Assembly (NCBI RefSeq): GCF_029960815.1
Contig: NZ_JASBRE010000022.1
Location: 37,697-101,696 of the forward strand
DNA: 64,000 nucleotides
Source of the DNA: Pseudomonas sp. AL03
GTDB lineage: Bacteria; Pseudomonadota; Gammaproteobacteria; Pseudomonadales; Pseudomonadaceae
Direction: 5' to 3'
The notes beneath the pieces are model-generated. The model worked only from the letters and a program-made list of their open reading frames with translations, had not been told where the DNA came from and did no database searches. Each line of letters starts with the position of its first letter. Positions within the stretch are counted from its first letter, which is position 1. Positions 17,862-26,360 of the stretch are shown piece after piece. A program made the translations under genes and the position numbers.

Positions 17862-18695
17862 ATGAAGCCCGCCGTTGCCAAAGACGCTGACAAAGCCCCG
17901 CGCTTCTGGCGCGACGACGCACTGCCCTTCATCGAGGCGCGGGCCATCGCCGACGGCCGCGAGGTCTGCTATTCACGGCATTCCCACGCGCACTTTTCCA
18001 TCGGCGCGATCACTGCCGGGCGCAGCACCTATCTCCACGAGCAATCGGAATGTCAGGTCAGTGCCGGCACCGTGGTGCTGATGAACCCCGGTGATGTCCA
18101 CGCCTGCAATCCCATCGATGACCAACCGTGGTCGTACCTGATGCTGTACGTCGAGACACCCTGGCTGACCGATTTGCAGCATCAGCTCGGCATCAGCCAG
18201 GACTTGGCGTTTCGCCGGTTTTCCATCACCCACACTCACGACAGCGACCTGTTTGCCGGCCTCAAAGGTTTGTACGAAGTGCTGGTCGATGCGCAGCAAG
18301 ACGTGCTGCGCAAGCAAAGCGCGGCCGTGGAGTTTTTCACCGACCTGCAGCAGCGGCTCAATCCGATCGATCAGCCGCTGCGCGAGCCCAATTTCAAACT
18401 GGAACGGGCGGCCGATTACATTCGCGACAACTGCACGCAAATGCTCAAGCTCGAAGCTATTTGCGAGGCTGCTCAGCTATCGCCGTCCTACCTGATCCGC
18501 GCGTTCAAGCAGCATTACGGCATGACACCCCACGCGTTTCTGGTCAACCGGCGCATCCAGTTCGCCCGCGATCAACTGCGCAGCGGCAAGCTGATCGCCG
18601 ATGTGGCGCTGGAGGCGGGGTTTGCCGATCAGGCGCATTTTCAGCGTGCGTTCAAACAGCATCTGGCGGCGACGCCGGGGCAGTACCGCGGGTGA
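17862..18695 (+). CDS. AraC family transcriptional regulator
   Basis: A 277-residue regulator. The N-terminal half is a cupin-like AraC ligand-binding domain (RHSHAHFSIGAITAGRSTYL, VVLMNPGDVHACNP). The C-terminal half has two helix-turn-helix units from about residue 180: LEAICEAAQLSPSYLIRAFK and IADVALEAGFADQAHFQRAF, ending in the family motif TPGQYR. GAGGA precedes the ATG. It is convergent with the LysE exporter gene 10 bases beyond its stop; regulators of this type are often paired with LysE-type exporters, so the exporter is a reasonable target. Confidence 0.9.
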   Translation: MKPAVAKDADKAPRFWRDDALPFIEARAIADGREVCYSRHSHAHFSIGAITAGRSTYLHEQSECQVSAGTVVLMNPGDVHACNPIDDQPWSYLMLYVETPWLTDLQHQLGISQDLAFRRFSITHTHDSDLFAGLKGLYEVLVDAQQDVLRKQSAAVEFFTDLQQRLNPIDQPLREPNFKLERAADYIRDNCTQMLKLEAICEAAQLSPSYLIRAFKQHYGMTPHAFLVNRRIQFARDQLRSGKLIADVALEAGFADQAHFQRAFKQHLAATPGQYRG

Positions 18696-18705
18696 CTCAA
18701 GTACT

Positions 18706-19293
18706 CTAGGGCAACAACAGGTACACCGCGCTCGCCGCCAGCAGCAACGCCATGCTCCGATTGAACAGGCGCATGCCCGCCGGGTTGTTCAAATAGCCGC
18801 GCAAAAAGGTCCCGGCATACGCCCAGCAACCCACGGACAGGTAGCAGATCACCAGATACACCGCCGCAAACTGCCAGACCAGCCGCGCCTCGCCATCCGC
18901 TACAAAAGCGCCCATGCCTGCCACGCAGGCCAACCAGGCTTTCGGGTTGAGCCACTGCATGACGGCGCCGTACAACATCGACGGCGCCCGGCCTGATTCC
19001 TTAGCATCGAGATGGCCCTTGTCGGCGGCCAACTTGAAGGCCATGTACAACAGGAACGCTACACCCGCCCATTGCACCACCTGCGTCAGCGCGGGCCATA
19101 ACCGCAACAACTCGTGCAGCCCCAACCCCATCAGCACCAACAACACAACAAAACCCAGGGTTGCGCCGGCCACATGCCGTTGACTGGCACGAAAACCAAA
19201 CCGTGCCCCTGAACTCAGCGCGACAATATTCACCGGTCCCGGCGTTATCGAAGCGACCAGTGCAAACGCCGCCATGGAGATAATCAGACTCAT
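18706..19293 (-). CDS. LysE family amino-acid/metabolite exporter
   Basis: Inner-membrane exporter of the LysE/RhtB superfamily (195 residues, about six hydrophobic helices). The N-terminal signature ASITPGPVNIVALSSGARFG and the mid-protein QWLNPKAWLACVAGMGAF are diagnostic. The ATG at 19293 is preceded by AAGAAGG at six bases; a GTG one codon upstream is the alternative. Substrate unknown, probably an amino acid. Confidence 0.9.
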   Translation of the reverse strand: MSLIISMAAFALVASITPGPVNIVALSSGARFGFRASQRHVAGATLGFVVLLVLMGLGLHELLRLWPALTQVVQWAGVAFLLYMAFKLAADKGHLDAKESGRAPSMLYGAVMQWLNPKAWLACVAGMGAFVADGEARLVWQFAAVYLVICYLSVGCWAYAGTFLRGYLNNPAGMRLFNRSMALLLAASAVYLLLP

Positions 19294-19652
19294 CACAGAC
19301 CTTCTTCAATTCAGTTGAACGAGGCCTCAGGGTAAAGAGCGGCGTGATGGCTGTATTGAAGAAAACACCCCTCACCTGTACCGCGACGGCCCAAGAAGCT
19401 CGCCTGACCAGCCTTCTGATGTAACGGAATAATTCACGGATATTTACCTGTAGAGCAGATCCTTATACGATGAAGCCGCATCTAGTGCTCTCCATCAGGT
19501 ATGAGTAGGCTATGGTTATTCAGTGCATGACAAAGCGACCTAACAAATTGTGCTCTATCGTCACGCAAATTGTGCGCGGACAAATAAACGGAAGCTGTAT
19601 ACGGGTTCAATTATTTCTATAACTACATATAATACTATTGAGCACCTGAACG
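19294..19652. other. AT-richer intergenic region upstream of the glycosyltransferase
   Basis: About 360 bases without a gene. The second half is visibly richer in A and T than the surroundings. It holds two direct copies of CAAATTGTGC (19544-19553 and 19566-19575) whose starts are 22 bases apart, roughly two helical turns. A candidate promoter lies at 19606-19633 (TTCAAT, 16 bases, TATAAT), giving a short leader before the ATG at 19653. Confidence 0.5.
19606..19633 (+). promoter_or_regulatory. candidate sigma-70 promoter of the glycosyltransferase gene
   Basis: A perfect TATAAT at 19628-19633 lies 16 bases after a weak -35 (TTCAAT). Transcription would begin about 12 bases before the start codon. 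The repeated CAAATTGTGC motif lies just upstream and could be a regulator site. This is motif reading only. Confidence 0.4.
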
Positions 19653-20462
19653 ATGAACAATATTAGCCTTCCAACTGAAAGCGCTAAAACCTTTAGCATA
19701 GTTATAGTAAATTACAAGACGCCGGAAATTACCAAGATATGCTTAGACTTATTGCGTCAGCATATAGGCAACCAGAGCGTACCCATATGGGTAGTTGACA
19801 ACTATTCCGCCGATGAAAGCACTGAATATTTGCGCACACTTAACTGGATCAATTTAATCGAGCGTTCTGTTTCTGAGCCAGAACCAGGCCATATCGCACA
19901 TGGCAAAGCACTTGACCTGGTGTTGGAGCGAGTCGAAACTGATTATTTATTCCTATTGCACACCGATACATTTATTTTCGATAAAAATGTTTTTCCAATG
20001 ATGCTGAACAAATGCATCAACAACCAAAAAATCGTAGCCGTCGGCTGTGTAGAGCAACTAAATCGTGGCGCCACGAGAACGCTTTGGCGCTTTAGCTCAC
20101 GACTATTCAAACACCATTTCAGACACCTGAAAATCTCCATAGGATTACGTTCCAGAGAACCAAAACCGTACAGAGAAGTCTACTTGAAGAGTTTCTGTAC
20201 ATTGTGGAACTGCAAACTTATTAAACAGCACAACCTGCATTTTTCGATGGATGATCGTGTGCCTGGCTATACCCTCCAAGATCGCATGACCGAGTTGGGC
20301 TACATCGTTGAATTGTTATCACCGCGTAAAATTTTCAGCTGTCTGGATCATATCCAGTCCGGCACTGTCGCAGCGGCTGGCGGCTATGAAAAGACTCATA
20401 GACGAACCAAAATGTACAACAACATCCTGAAGCGCCTGAACAATGACGACCGCAAAGTTTAA
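19653..20462 (+). CDS. family 2 glycosyltransferase
   Basis: A 269-residue soluble GT-A fold glycosyltransferase. The nucleotide-binding start TFSIVIVNYKTPEITKICLD is followed by WVVDNYSADES. The metal-binding motif is HTDT at residues 103-106 within YLFLLHTDTFIFD. No membrane segment is seen. The donor and acceptor are unknown; a surface glycan is likely. Codon use is AT-richer than in the neighbours (many TTA, ATA and AAT codons), suggesting acquisition by transfer. The ribosome-binding site is weak. It is followed after 83 bases by a dioxygenase gene on the same strand. Confidence 0.85.
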   Translation: MNNISLPTESAKTFSIVIVNYKTPEITKICLDLLRQHIGNQSVPIWVVDNYSADESTEYLRTLNWINLIERSVSEPEPGHIAHGKALDLVLERVETDYLFLLHTDTFIFDKNVFPMMLNKCINNQKIVAVGCVEQLNRGATRTLWRFSSRLFKHHFRHLKISIGLRSREPKPYREVYLKSFCTLWNCKLIKQHNLHFSMDDRVPGYTLQDRMTELGYIVELLSPRKIFSCLDHIQSGTVAAAGGYEKTHRRTKMYNNILKRLNNDDRKV

Positions 20463-20545
20463 GCGACGAAGACACGCAACGAGCACGGCGTTCGACGCTG
20501 TTTGAAGCCACCCATAAGTCTTTATATTAAGTTGTTGGAGCGGTA

Positions 20546-21349
20546 ATGACACCCATCACTCAAGCACTGCCGATCACCCTCTCCCCGGAGCTTGATTTCG
20601 ACCAGAGCGCCGCCAGCGCCTTTGGTGACTCATTGGCCAGTCGCTATACTCAGGCTACGCCATTTCCGCACATCGTCATCGATAACTTCTTGCACGAAGA
20701 CCTGATTGCAAGTATCTGCTCGCACTTCCCAGTCGAGCCGACCCACAACGAAATGCTGTACGAGCGCGGCTATAAAGGTCAACGAAAACGTCAAATTAGT
20801 CCCAACGAATGCCCCCCTTATTTGAAGACTGTTTTCAACGCCTTTAATTCGGCTCCCATGCTGCAGTTTCTTGAAAAGCTCACAGGCATCGAAGGTTTGA
20901 TACCCGACCCGTACTTTACCGGTGGCGGGCTGCATGAAACGAAAAGCGGTGGTTTCCTGGGGGTACACTCGGACTTCAGGCTCAACAAAAAGCTTAATGT
21001 TGAGCGCAGACTGAATGTCATCATTTATCTGAATGAAGGCTGGCAAGACGAATTCGGCGGCCACCTGGAACTTTGGGATGTTGACATGAAGACCTGCCTT
21101 AAAAAAGTCCTGCCCATTTACAATCGCTGTGTCATTTTCAACACAGACAAAGACAGTAATCATGGGCACCCAGAGCCTTTAACGACGCCAGAGCACATCA
21201 CGCGCAAGTCTATAGCGCTTTATTACTACACCGCAGGAACCATGGCGATCGACCCCGCACAACGAAACAAAACCCACTACAAGCCTAGGCCTAAAGATCG
21301 TTTTAGCCTCAAGTACTACATGAGCAAACTAATCAAGAAGAAAAACTAA
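20546..21349 (+). CDS. 2-oxoglutarate/Fe(II)-dependent dioxygenase, prolyl-4-hydroxylase-like
   Basis: A 267-residue soluble oxygenase. The double-stranded beta-helix metal triad is His141 and Asp143 (GVHSDF) with His206 (SNHGHPEP). The co-substrate arginine is Arg220 in RKSIALYYYT. The FGGHLELWD block is typical of the 2OG-FeII_Oxy_3 group, which acts on proteins or on sugars of surface polysaccharides. The C-terminus is strongly basic (SKLIKKKN). It follows the glycosyltransferase and shares its lower GC, so joint function on one glycan or glycoprotein is plausible, though unproven. Confidence 0.85.
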   Translation: MTPITQALPITLSPELDFDQSAASAFGDSLASRYTQATPFPHIVIDNFLHEDLIASICSHFPVEPTHNEMLYERGYKGQRKRQISPNECPPYLKTVFNAFNSAPMLQFLEKLTGIEGLIPDPYFTGGGLHETKSGGFLGVHSDFRLNKKLNVERRLNVIIYLNEGWQDEFGGHLELWDVDMKTCLKKVLPIYNRCVIFNTDKDSNHGHPEPLTTPEHITRKSIALYYYTAGTMAIDPAQRNKTHYKPRPKDRFSLKYYMSKLIKKKN

Positions 21350-21467
21350 ACTATATAGCCAGACGAGGCGCGGCAGGCCTGTAGTTTATGCCGCCGTCTA
21401 CAGGGCCTACGAATTCTCTGTCGATTTTCCGGTGGAGGCGATAGCCGACGCGTCTTATGCTCATTCC

Positions 21468-22550
21468 ATGAACCTACAAAACGCTGTGCTTCCGCCCCAC
21501 GCCGAGATGGTTCGCGCCATGCTCGAACGAGACACCGCCTACGAGGGGGTGTTTTTTACCGCGGTCAAAACCACCGGCATTTTTTGCCGCCCCAGCTGCA
21601 CGGCGCGCAAGCCGAAGCCGGAGAACGTCGAGTTCTTCGCCCATGCCGATGAGTGCATGTCGGCCGGCTACCGCGCCTGTCTGCGCTGCAAGCCGCTGGA
21701 CGCGGCGGCCATCGCGCCGGACTGGGTGCAGCGGCTGCTGAAATCGGTAGACGCCGAGCCCGACCAGCGCTGGACCGATGCCCAGTTGCTGGCCGAAGGC
21801 ATCGAGCCGCTGAAGTTGCGACGCTGGTTCAAACAGCATTTCAGCATGACGTTTCATGCCTGGCTGCGCACTCGACGCCTCGGCATGGCGTTGGGCGGGA
21901 TCAAACAGGGCGATTCCATCGACAACGCCGCGTTCGACTCGGGCTACGAGTCCCTGAGCGGGTTTCGTGATGCGTTTCAAAAGTCCTTCCACATCACACC
22001 CGGCCGCGCCGCCTACAGCGAGCCGCTGCTGTTCACCCGCCTGACCACACCGCTGGGGCCGATGATCGCCATGGCCGAACGACGCGGGCTGGTGCTGCTG
22101 GAGTTTCTTGATCGGCCAGCGCTGACCAAGGAAGTCGAAGCGCTGCAGAACCGCTATGGCTATGCCGTGGCACCGGGGCACAACGGACACTTGCAGCAAA
22201 TCGAACAGGAACTGGCGCAGTATTTCGCCGGAAAACTGACTGAATTCCACGTTCCACTGCACCTGCCTGGCAGCGATTTCGCCCGGCAAGTCTGGGCTGA
22301 ACTGGCGAAAATCCCTTACGGCCAGACCAGCACCTACGGCGCCATTGCCGCGCTATTGGGCAAACCCGGCGCCAGTCGCGCCGTGGGCCTGGCCAACGGG
22401 CATAACCGTCTGGCGATTGTGTTGCCCTGTCACCGGGTGATCGGTGCGGACGGCTCACTGACCGGCTATGGTGGAGGACAACCACGCAAGGCGTTCTTGT
22501 TAAGGCTGGAAAAAGCGGCGGTGCAGATCACGCAACAACTCGCATTCTGA
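21468..22550 (+). CDS. ada: bifunctional Ada: methylphosphotriester/O6-methylguanine methyltransferase and regulator
   Basis: Repairs methylated DNA by irreversible methyl transfer to its own cysteines; the methylated form activates the adaptive response. Three parts are seen in 360 residues: the zinc Ada domain with Cys40, Cys44, Cys71 and Cys74 (FCRPSC and ACLRCKP), an AraC-type helix-turn-helix (LKLRRWFKQHFSMTFHAWLR), and the C-terminal methyltransferase with Cys321 in VLPCHRVIG. The start is uncertain: ATG at 21468 gives the usual N-terminus, but a GTG at 21432 is also in frame and neither has a strong ribosome-binding site. It heads a likely repair operon. Confidence 0.93.
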   Translation: MNLQNAVLPPHAEMVRAMLERDTAYEGVFFTAVKTTGIFCRPSCTARKPKPENVEFFAHADECMSAGYRACLRCKPLDAAAIAPDWVQRLLKSVDAEPDQRWTDAQLLAEGIEPLKLRRWFKQHFSMTFHAWLRTRRLGMALGGIKQGDSIDNAAFDSGYESLSGFRDAFQKSFHITPGRAAYSEPLLFTRLTTPLGPMIAMAERRGLVLLEFLDRPALTKEVEALQNRYGYAVAPGHNGHLQQIEQELAQYFAGKLTEFHVPLHLPGSDFARQVWAELAKIPYGQTSTYGAIAALLGKPGASRAVGLANGHNRLAIVLPCHRVIGADGSLTGYGGGQPRKAFLLRLEKAAVQITQQLAF

Positions 22551-22592
22551 TCACTCGCAGGTTTCTCAAAAAGTCATAAGGAAGGACATTCG

Positions 22593-23405
22593 ATGGACAC
22601 GCTCGACAACCAGTTTCACCAGTTGCACCAGGACGGCCTGCTGATTCTCACCAACGTCGCCGATGCCGCCGGCGCGCGAATCGTAGAGCAACTGGGCAGC
22701 AAAGCCGTTGCCACCAGCAGTGCGGCGGTGGCCTGGGCTCACGGTTATCAGGATGGCAACGCCCTGCCCCTTGAGCGCCTGATATCAACGGTCGAGTCCA
22801 TCGTTCGGGTAATCTCGGTGCCGTTGACGGTGGACATCGAGGCCGGTTATTCCGATGACCTGACACGGGTTGCCGAGATCATTGACGCGGTGATTGCCGC
22901 CGGGGCTGTCGGGATCAACATCGAGGACGGCGCTTCCCCGCCTGAGCTGCTGGCACGCAAGATTGAAATCGCTCGGCAGGTTGCCAGTCGCCGTAATGTG
23001 AAGCTGTTCATCAACGCCCGCACCGATGTGTACCTTAAAAGTCTGGTGCCTGCCGAAGATCGGGTTGCAGAGACGCTCAAGCGCGCCGCGTTGTATCAGG
23101 CGGCCGGTGCCGATGGCTTGTTCCCGGCAGGCGTCACGGCAGAGTACGAGATCGCTGCGTTGTGCCAAGGCACCTCGCTGCCGGTGAACGTGCTCGGGCT
23201 CCCCGGCCTGCCGTCGCCCGAAGAGCTGAAAGCGCTCGGCGTACGCCGTTTGAGCGCAGGTTCGGGTATCGCCGAGTTTCTTTATGGTGCCATGGCATCC
23301 CTGGCCAAGCGCTTTCTGGAAACCGGCAAGCTCGACAGTAGCCACCTCAAGGCCTTCACCTACGGGGAAGTTAACGCCCTCTTGGCGCCGACACGGAAAG
23401 TTTGA
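22593..23405 (+). CDS. isocitrate lyase/PEP mutase family protein
   Basis: A 270-residue TIM-barrel enzyme of the isocitrate lyase/phosphoenolpyruvate mutase superfamily. The metal-binding strand is seen in LTVDIEAGYSDD, followed by GINIEDGASPPELLARKIEI and FINARTDVYL. Members cleave or form C-C or P-C bonds of 2-oxoacids; short proteins like this act as lyases or oxaloacetate decarboxylase-like enzymes. The lyase catalytic cysteine motif KKCGH is absent. AAGGA precedes the ATG. It lies between ada and an AlkA-type glycosylase, an arrangement with no obvious metabolic reason. Confidence 0.85.
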   Translation: MDTLDNQFHQLHQDGLLILTNVADAAGARIVEQLGSKAVATSSAAVAWAHGYQDGNALPLERLISTVESIVRVISVPLTVDIEAGYSDDLTRVAEIIDAVIAAGAVGINIEDGASPPELLARKIEIARQVASRRNVKLFINARTDVYLKSLVPAEDRVAETLKRAALYQAAGADGLFPAGVTAEYEIAALCQGTSLPVNVLGLPGLPSPEELKALGVRRLSAGSGIAEFLYGAMASLAKRFLETGKLDSSHLKAFTYGEVNALLAPTRKV

Positions 23406-23410
23406 CCTCC

Positions 23411-24061
23411 ATGCCCGATACCTACCTGGCCGCCACTGAGTTCCTGGCGGCCATCGACGAAGATTGGCGTCGCCACATCGCCACCGTCGGCCCTTGCCTG
23501 CATCAGCCCCATGCGGCCCGCGATCCGTATGAGTCGCTGGTGCGAGCGATTGCCTACCAGCAACTGCATGCCAAGGCTGGGGATGCGATTGTCGGTCGGC
23601 TACTGGCGCTGTTTGGGGCGGGCGCGTTCCCGAGGCCTGAACAGATTGTCGCGACTGCGTTCGATCAACTGCGCAGTTGCGGCTTTTCCGCCAGCAAGAT
23701 CGCGACCATTCAGGGCATTGCTCAAGCGGCGCTGGATGGCGTAGTGCCGGACTACGCTATGGCGCTGGCGATGGAGGATGAGGCGCTGATTGAGCGGTTG
23801 ATTACCTTGCGTGGGGTTGGGCGCTGGACGGTTGAGATGCTGCTGATTTACAGCCTGGAGCGGCCGGATATTTTGCCGGCCGATGATTTTGGCGTGCGAG
23901 AGGGGTATCGGCGGCTGAAGGGGTTGGAGGTGCAGCCGACGCGTAAGCAGATGGTTGAGATAGGGTTGGGGTGGAGTCCGTTTCGGACGGTGGCGGCGTG
24001 GTATTTGTGGCGTGTTCCAAAGCCGCCCGTTCCAGTCACAACCCCGACTTCAACCGACTGA
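23411..24061 (+). CDS. DNA-3-methyladenine glycosylase II (AlkA-like)
   Basis: Base-excision glycosylase that removes alkylated purines. The 216 residues form the HhH-GPD core only; the N-terminal AlkA domain is absent. The helix-hairpin-helix is LRGVGRWTVEMLL and the catalytic aspartate is in DILPADDFGVREGYRRL. The ATG at 23411 is five bases beyond the stop of the PEP-mutase-like gene, so it is co-transcribed with ada. Its last 26 bases overlap the end of the convergent binding-protein gene. Confidence 0.9.
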   Translation: MPDTYLAATEFLAAIDEDWRRHIATVGPCLHQPHAARDPYESLVRAIAYQQLHAKAGDAIVGRLLALFGAGAFPRPEQIVATAFDQLRSCGFSASKIATIQGIAQAALDGVVPDYAMALAMEDEALIERLITLRGVGRWTVEMLLIYSLERPDILPADDFGVREGYRRLKGLEVQPTRKQMVEIGLGWSPFRTVAAWYLWRVPKPPVPVTTPTSTD

Positions 24062-25133
24062 ACGCCCGAATCAAAGCCCGGTTAAACACCTTCCCATTGT
24101 CATTCTTGCTATACAACGAAGCCCTCACCTCCGCCGACGGGTACGTCCCCGGATCATTGCGAATCGCCGGATCAATCAAGTCATCCGCCGCCGTGATCGC
24201 GTTGGCGTAATGGATGGTGTCGGTGATCGGCGCAATCACCTCCGGTGTCATCAGATAATCCATCAACGCCAGCCCGGCTTCGGGATGCGGCGCGTCCTTG
24301 GGAATGACCATGGCGTCGAACCAGATCAGTGTGCCCTCCTTCGGTATGCGGTAGGTCAAGGTGAACGGTTTTTTTGCGGCTTCTGCCTGGCCGGCGGCGA
24401 TGGCCACGTTGCCGTTCCACGACATCGCCACACAGGTGTTGCCGTTGGCCAGGTCGCTGATATTCAGGTCATTGTCGAAGTAGCGAATGAACGGCCGGAT
24501 TTTCGCCAATTGCTGCTCGGCGAGTTTCAGGTCATCGAGGTTCTGGAGGTTGATGTCCAGCCCCATGTACTTCATGACCGCGGCGAAAACCTCATTGGGG
24601 TCGTTGAGCAGACTGACCCCGCAATCGGCAAATTTCGACACCACCGCCGGATCGAACAGCATCGCCCAGCTGTCCGTTGGCGCGTCGGGCAAACGCTTGA
24701 TGATCGCCTCTTGCTGATAACCGACGCCGGTGGTACCCCAAGCGTAAATCCCGGCGTACCGGTTGCCCGGATCGAATACGGCCATGTGCTGGCGAAACTC
24801 GTCACCAACACCGGCAAAATGGGGCAGCTGTTGCGGGTTTAGCGTTTGAATCGCACCGCTCTGGATCGCCCGGGACAAATGCTGACCCGCGGTCAGCACC
24901 AGGTCATAGCCGCTGCGACCCGTGAGCAGTTTGGTCTCGGCGGTTTCAAGGGAGTCGAAGTGATCAGCCACCACATGAATGCCGGTTTTCTTTTCGAAAT
25001 TGGTCAGGGTGTCGGGGGCCAGGTACTCGCCCCAGATGTACAGATTGACCACCGGTTTCGCGGTGTCGGCGGCCTGCACACACAGGGGTGCGAGCACCAG
25101 CAGCAATGCTTGAGTCAGTTTGTGCAGGCCCAT
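24036..25133 (-). CDS. polyamine ABC transporter periplasmic binding protein (PotF/SpuD-like)
   Basis: A 365-residue periplasmic solute-binding protein. A Sec signal (HKLTQALLLVLAPLCVQA) is followed by the SBP_bac_8 fold: VNLYIWGEYLAPDTLTNFEK, VVADHFDSLETAETKLL, GRSGYDLVLTAGQHLSR and GTTGVGYQQEAI. The WGEY and DSLET blocks are typical of putrescine/spermidine binders. The permease and ATPase genes are not nearby, so it must use a transporter encoded elsewhere. It follows aguA: the GGGAG ribosome-binding site lies in the last codons of aguA, coupling the two. This suggests uptake or sensing of agmatine or putrescine. Confidence 0.88.
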   Translation of the reverse strand: MGLHKLTQALLLVLAPLCVQAADTAKPVVNLYIWGEYLAPDTLTNFEKKTGIHVVADHFDSLETAETKLLTGRSGYDLVLTAGQHLSRAIQSGAIQTLNPQQLPHFAGVGDEFRQHMAVFDPGNRYAGIYAWGTTGVGYQQEAIIKRLPDAPTDSWAMLFDPAVVSKFADCGVSLLNDPNEVFAAVMKYMGLDINLQNLDDLKLAEQQLAKIRPFIRYFDNDLNISDLANGNTCVAMSWNGNVAIAAGQAEAAKKPFTLTYRIPKEGTLIWFDAMVIPKDAPHPEAGLALMDYLMTPEVIAPITDTIHYANAITAADDLIDPAIRNDPGTYPSAEVRASLYSKNDNGKVFNRALIRAFSRLKSGL

Positions 25134-25135
25134 TT

Positions 25136-26260
25136 TCAAACTCCCTTTTTGTTGCAGGCATTGCCTGCGTACTGCGGCATGGTGATGCACGCGACGTTAC
25201 CGCCGCCGAGGAGGATTTCCCGAGAGTTTTCGATACCGACGATTTTGTGTTGAGGGAACAGTTCGGCGAGGGTCGCCTGTGCGGCCTGATCGTTGCGATC
25301 GCCAAACAGCGGCACCACGATTGAGGTGTTGCCGGCGTAGTAGTTGATGTACGACGCGCAGATTTTGGTCCCGGCCTGACGGACGTGGGTGCTGTCGAGT
25401 TGATCGAGGCCTTCGGCTTCTTCAGCGGTCCATTCCAGCACGTCCGGTTGCGGCAGCTTGTGCACGATCAACTCGCGGCCACGGCTGTCGCGAGTGCTGC
25501 GCAGAATGTCGTACGCCTCCTGGTAGATTTCCCATTGCGGGTCATCGCGATTGTCGGTCCATTGCAGCACCACTTCACCGGGACGCACGAAGCACGCGAG
25601 GTCGTCGACGTGGCCATCGGTTTCGTCGAACTTGCAGCCACGTGGCAACCAGATGATTTGCTCGGCGCCGAGGTAATCGGTCAATCGCCGGGTGACTTCG
25701 TCCTTGCCCAGGTGCTGGTTACGGTTGCGGTTGAGCAAGCATTGTTCGGTGGTGAGAAGGCTGCCCTGGCCGTCGCTCTGGATACCGCCCAGTTCAGCAA
25801 TCAGCGGTGCGCGGTAGCGGTCGAAACGTTCGATTTCAAGGATTTTGCTGGCGATCTGATCGTCCTTGTCCCACGGGTAATAGAGGCCGCCATCGAGGCC
25901 GCCGTAAGCGTTGAACTCGAAGTCCACGCCGCGAACTTCACCGCTGTCGTCGTTGACCACAAAGCAGGGGCCACTGTCGCGGAACCAGGTGTCGTTGCAG
26001 GTCATTTCCACCACGCGCACCTGAGGCGGCAACTGGCGGCGAGCGGTGGCAAACTGCGAGGCGGACGCGCATACGGTGACCGGTTCGCTCCGGGAGATGG
26101 CGGTGACGATTTGCACCCAGACTTTCTGCGCAGGCTTGGCACCGTTGCGCCAGACGTCGGTACGCTCCGGCCAGCCGAGCCAGCAACCGGACTTGGTTTC
26201 GAATTCGCCAGGCAACCGGAAACCGTCGAGTTTAGGGGTGGAGTCGAGCAAACGTGCCAT
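25136..26260 (-). CDS. aguA: agmatine deiminase
   Basis: Hydrolyses agmatine to N-carbamoylputrescine and ammonia, on the route from arginine to putrescine. The 374-residue protein has the guanidino-modifying fold: GCWLGWPERTDVWRNGAKPA, NDTWFRDSGPCFVVND, the DGHVDD motif around the catalytic histidine, and the catalytic cysteine in LLGGGNVACITMPQYAGN. GAGG seven bases before the ATG at 26260 marks the start. The partner aguB (N-carbamoylputrescine amidase) is not next to it, unlike in P. aeruginosa; a polyamine-type binding protein follows instead. Confidence 0.96.
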   Translation of the reverse strand: MARLLDSTPKLDGFRLPGEFETKSGCWLGWPERTDVWRNGAKPAQKVWVQIVTAISRSEPVTVCASASQFATARRQLPPQVRVVEMTCNDTWFRDSGPCFVVNDDSGEVRGVDFEFNAYGGLDGGLYYPWDKDDQIASKILEIERFDRYRAPLIAELGGIQSDGQGSLLTTEQCLLNRNRNQHLGKDEVTRRLTDYLGAEQIIWLPRGCKFDETDGHVDDLACFVRPGEVVLQWTDNRDDPQWEIYQEAYDILRSTRDSRGRELIVHKLPQPDVLEWTAEEAEGLDQLDSTHVRQAGTKICASYINYYAGNTSIVVPLFGDRNDQAAQATLAELFPQHKIVGIENSREILLGGGNVACITMPQYAGNACNKKGV

Positions 26261-26360
26261 GGTCAAACCTCATCAACGGGGATTGGAATGACCACAGGCT
26301 AAGGTCGCCGGCGCCCTCCCCGCCAACGATGATTATTTCGGAATACTTGAATTCAACTCA

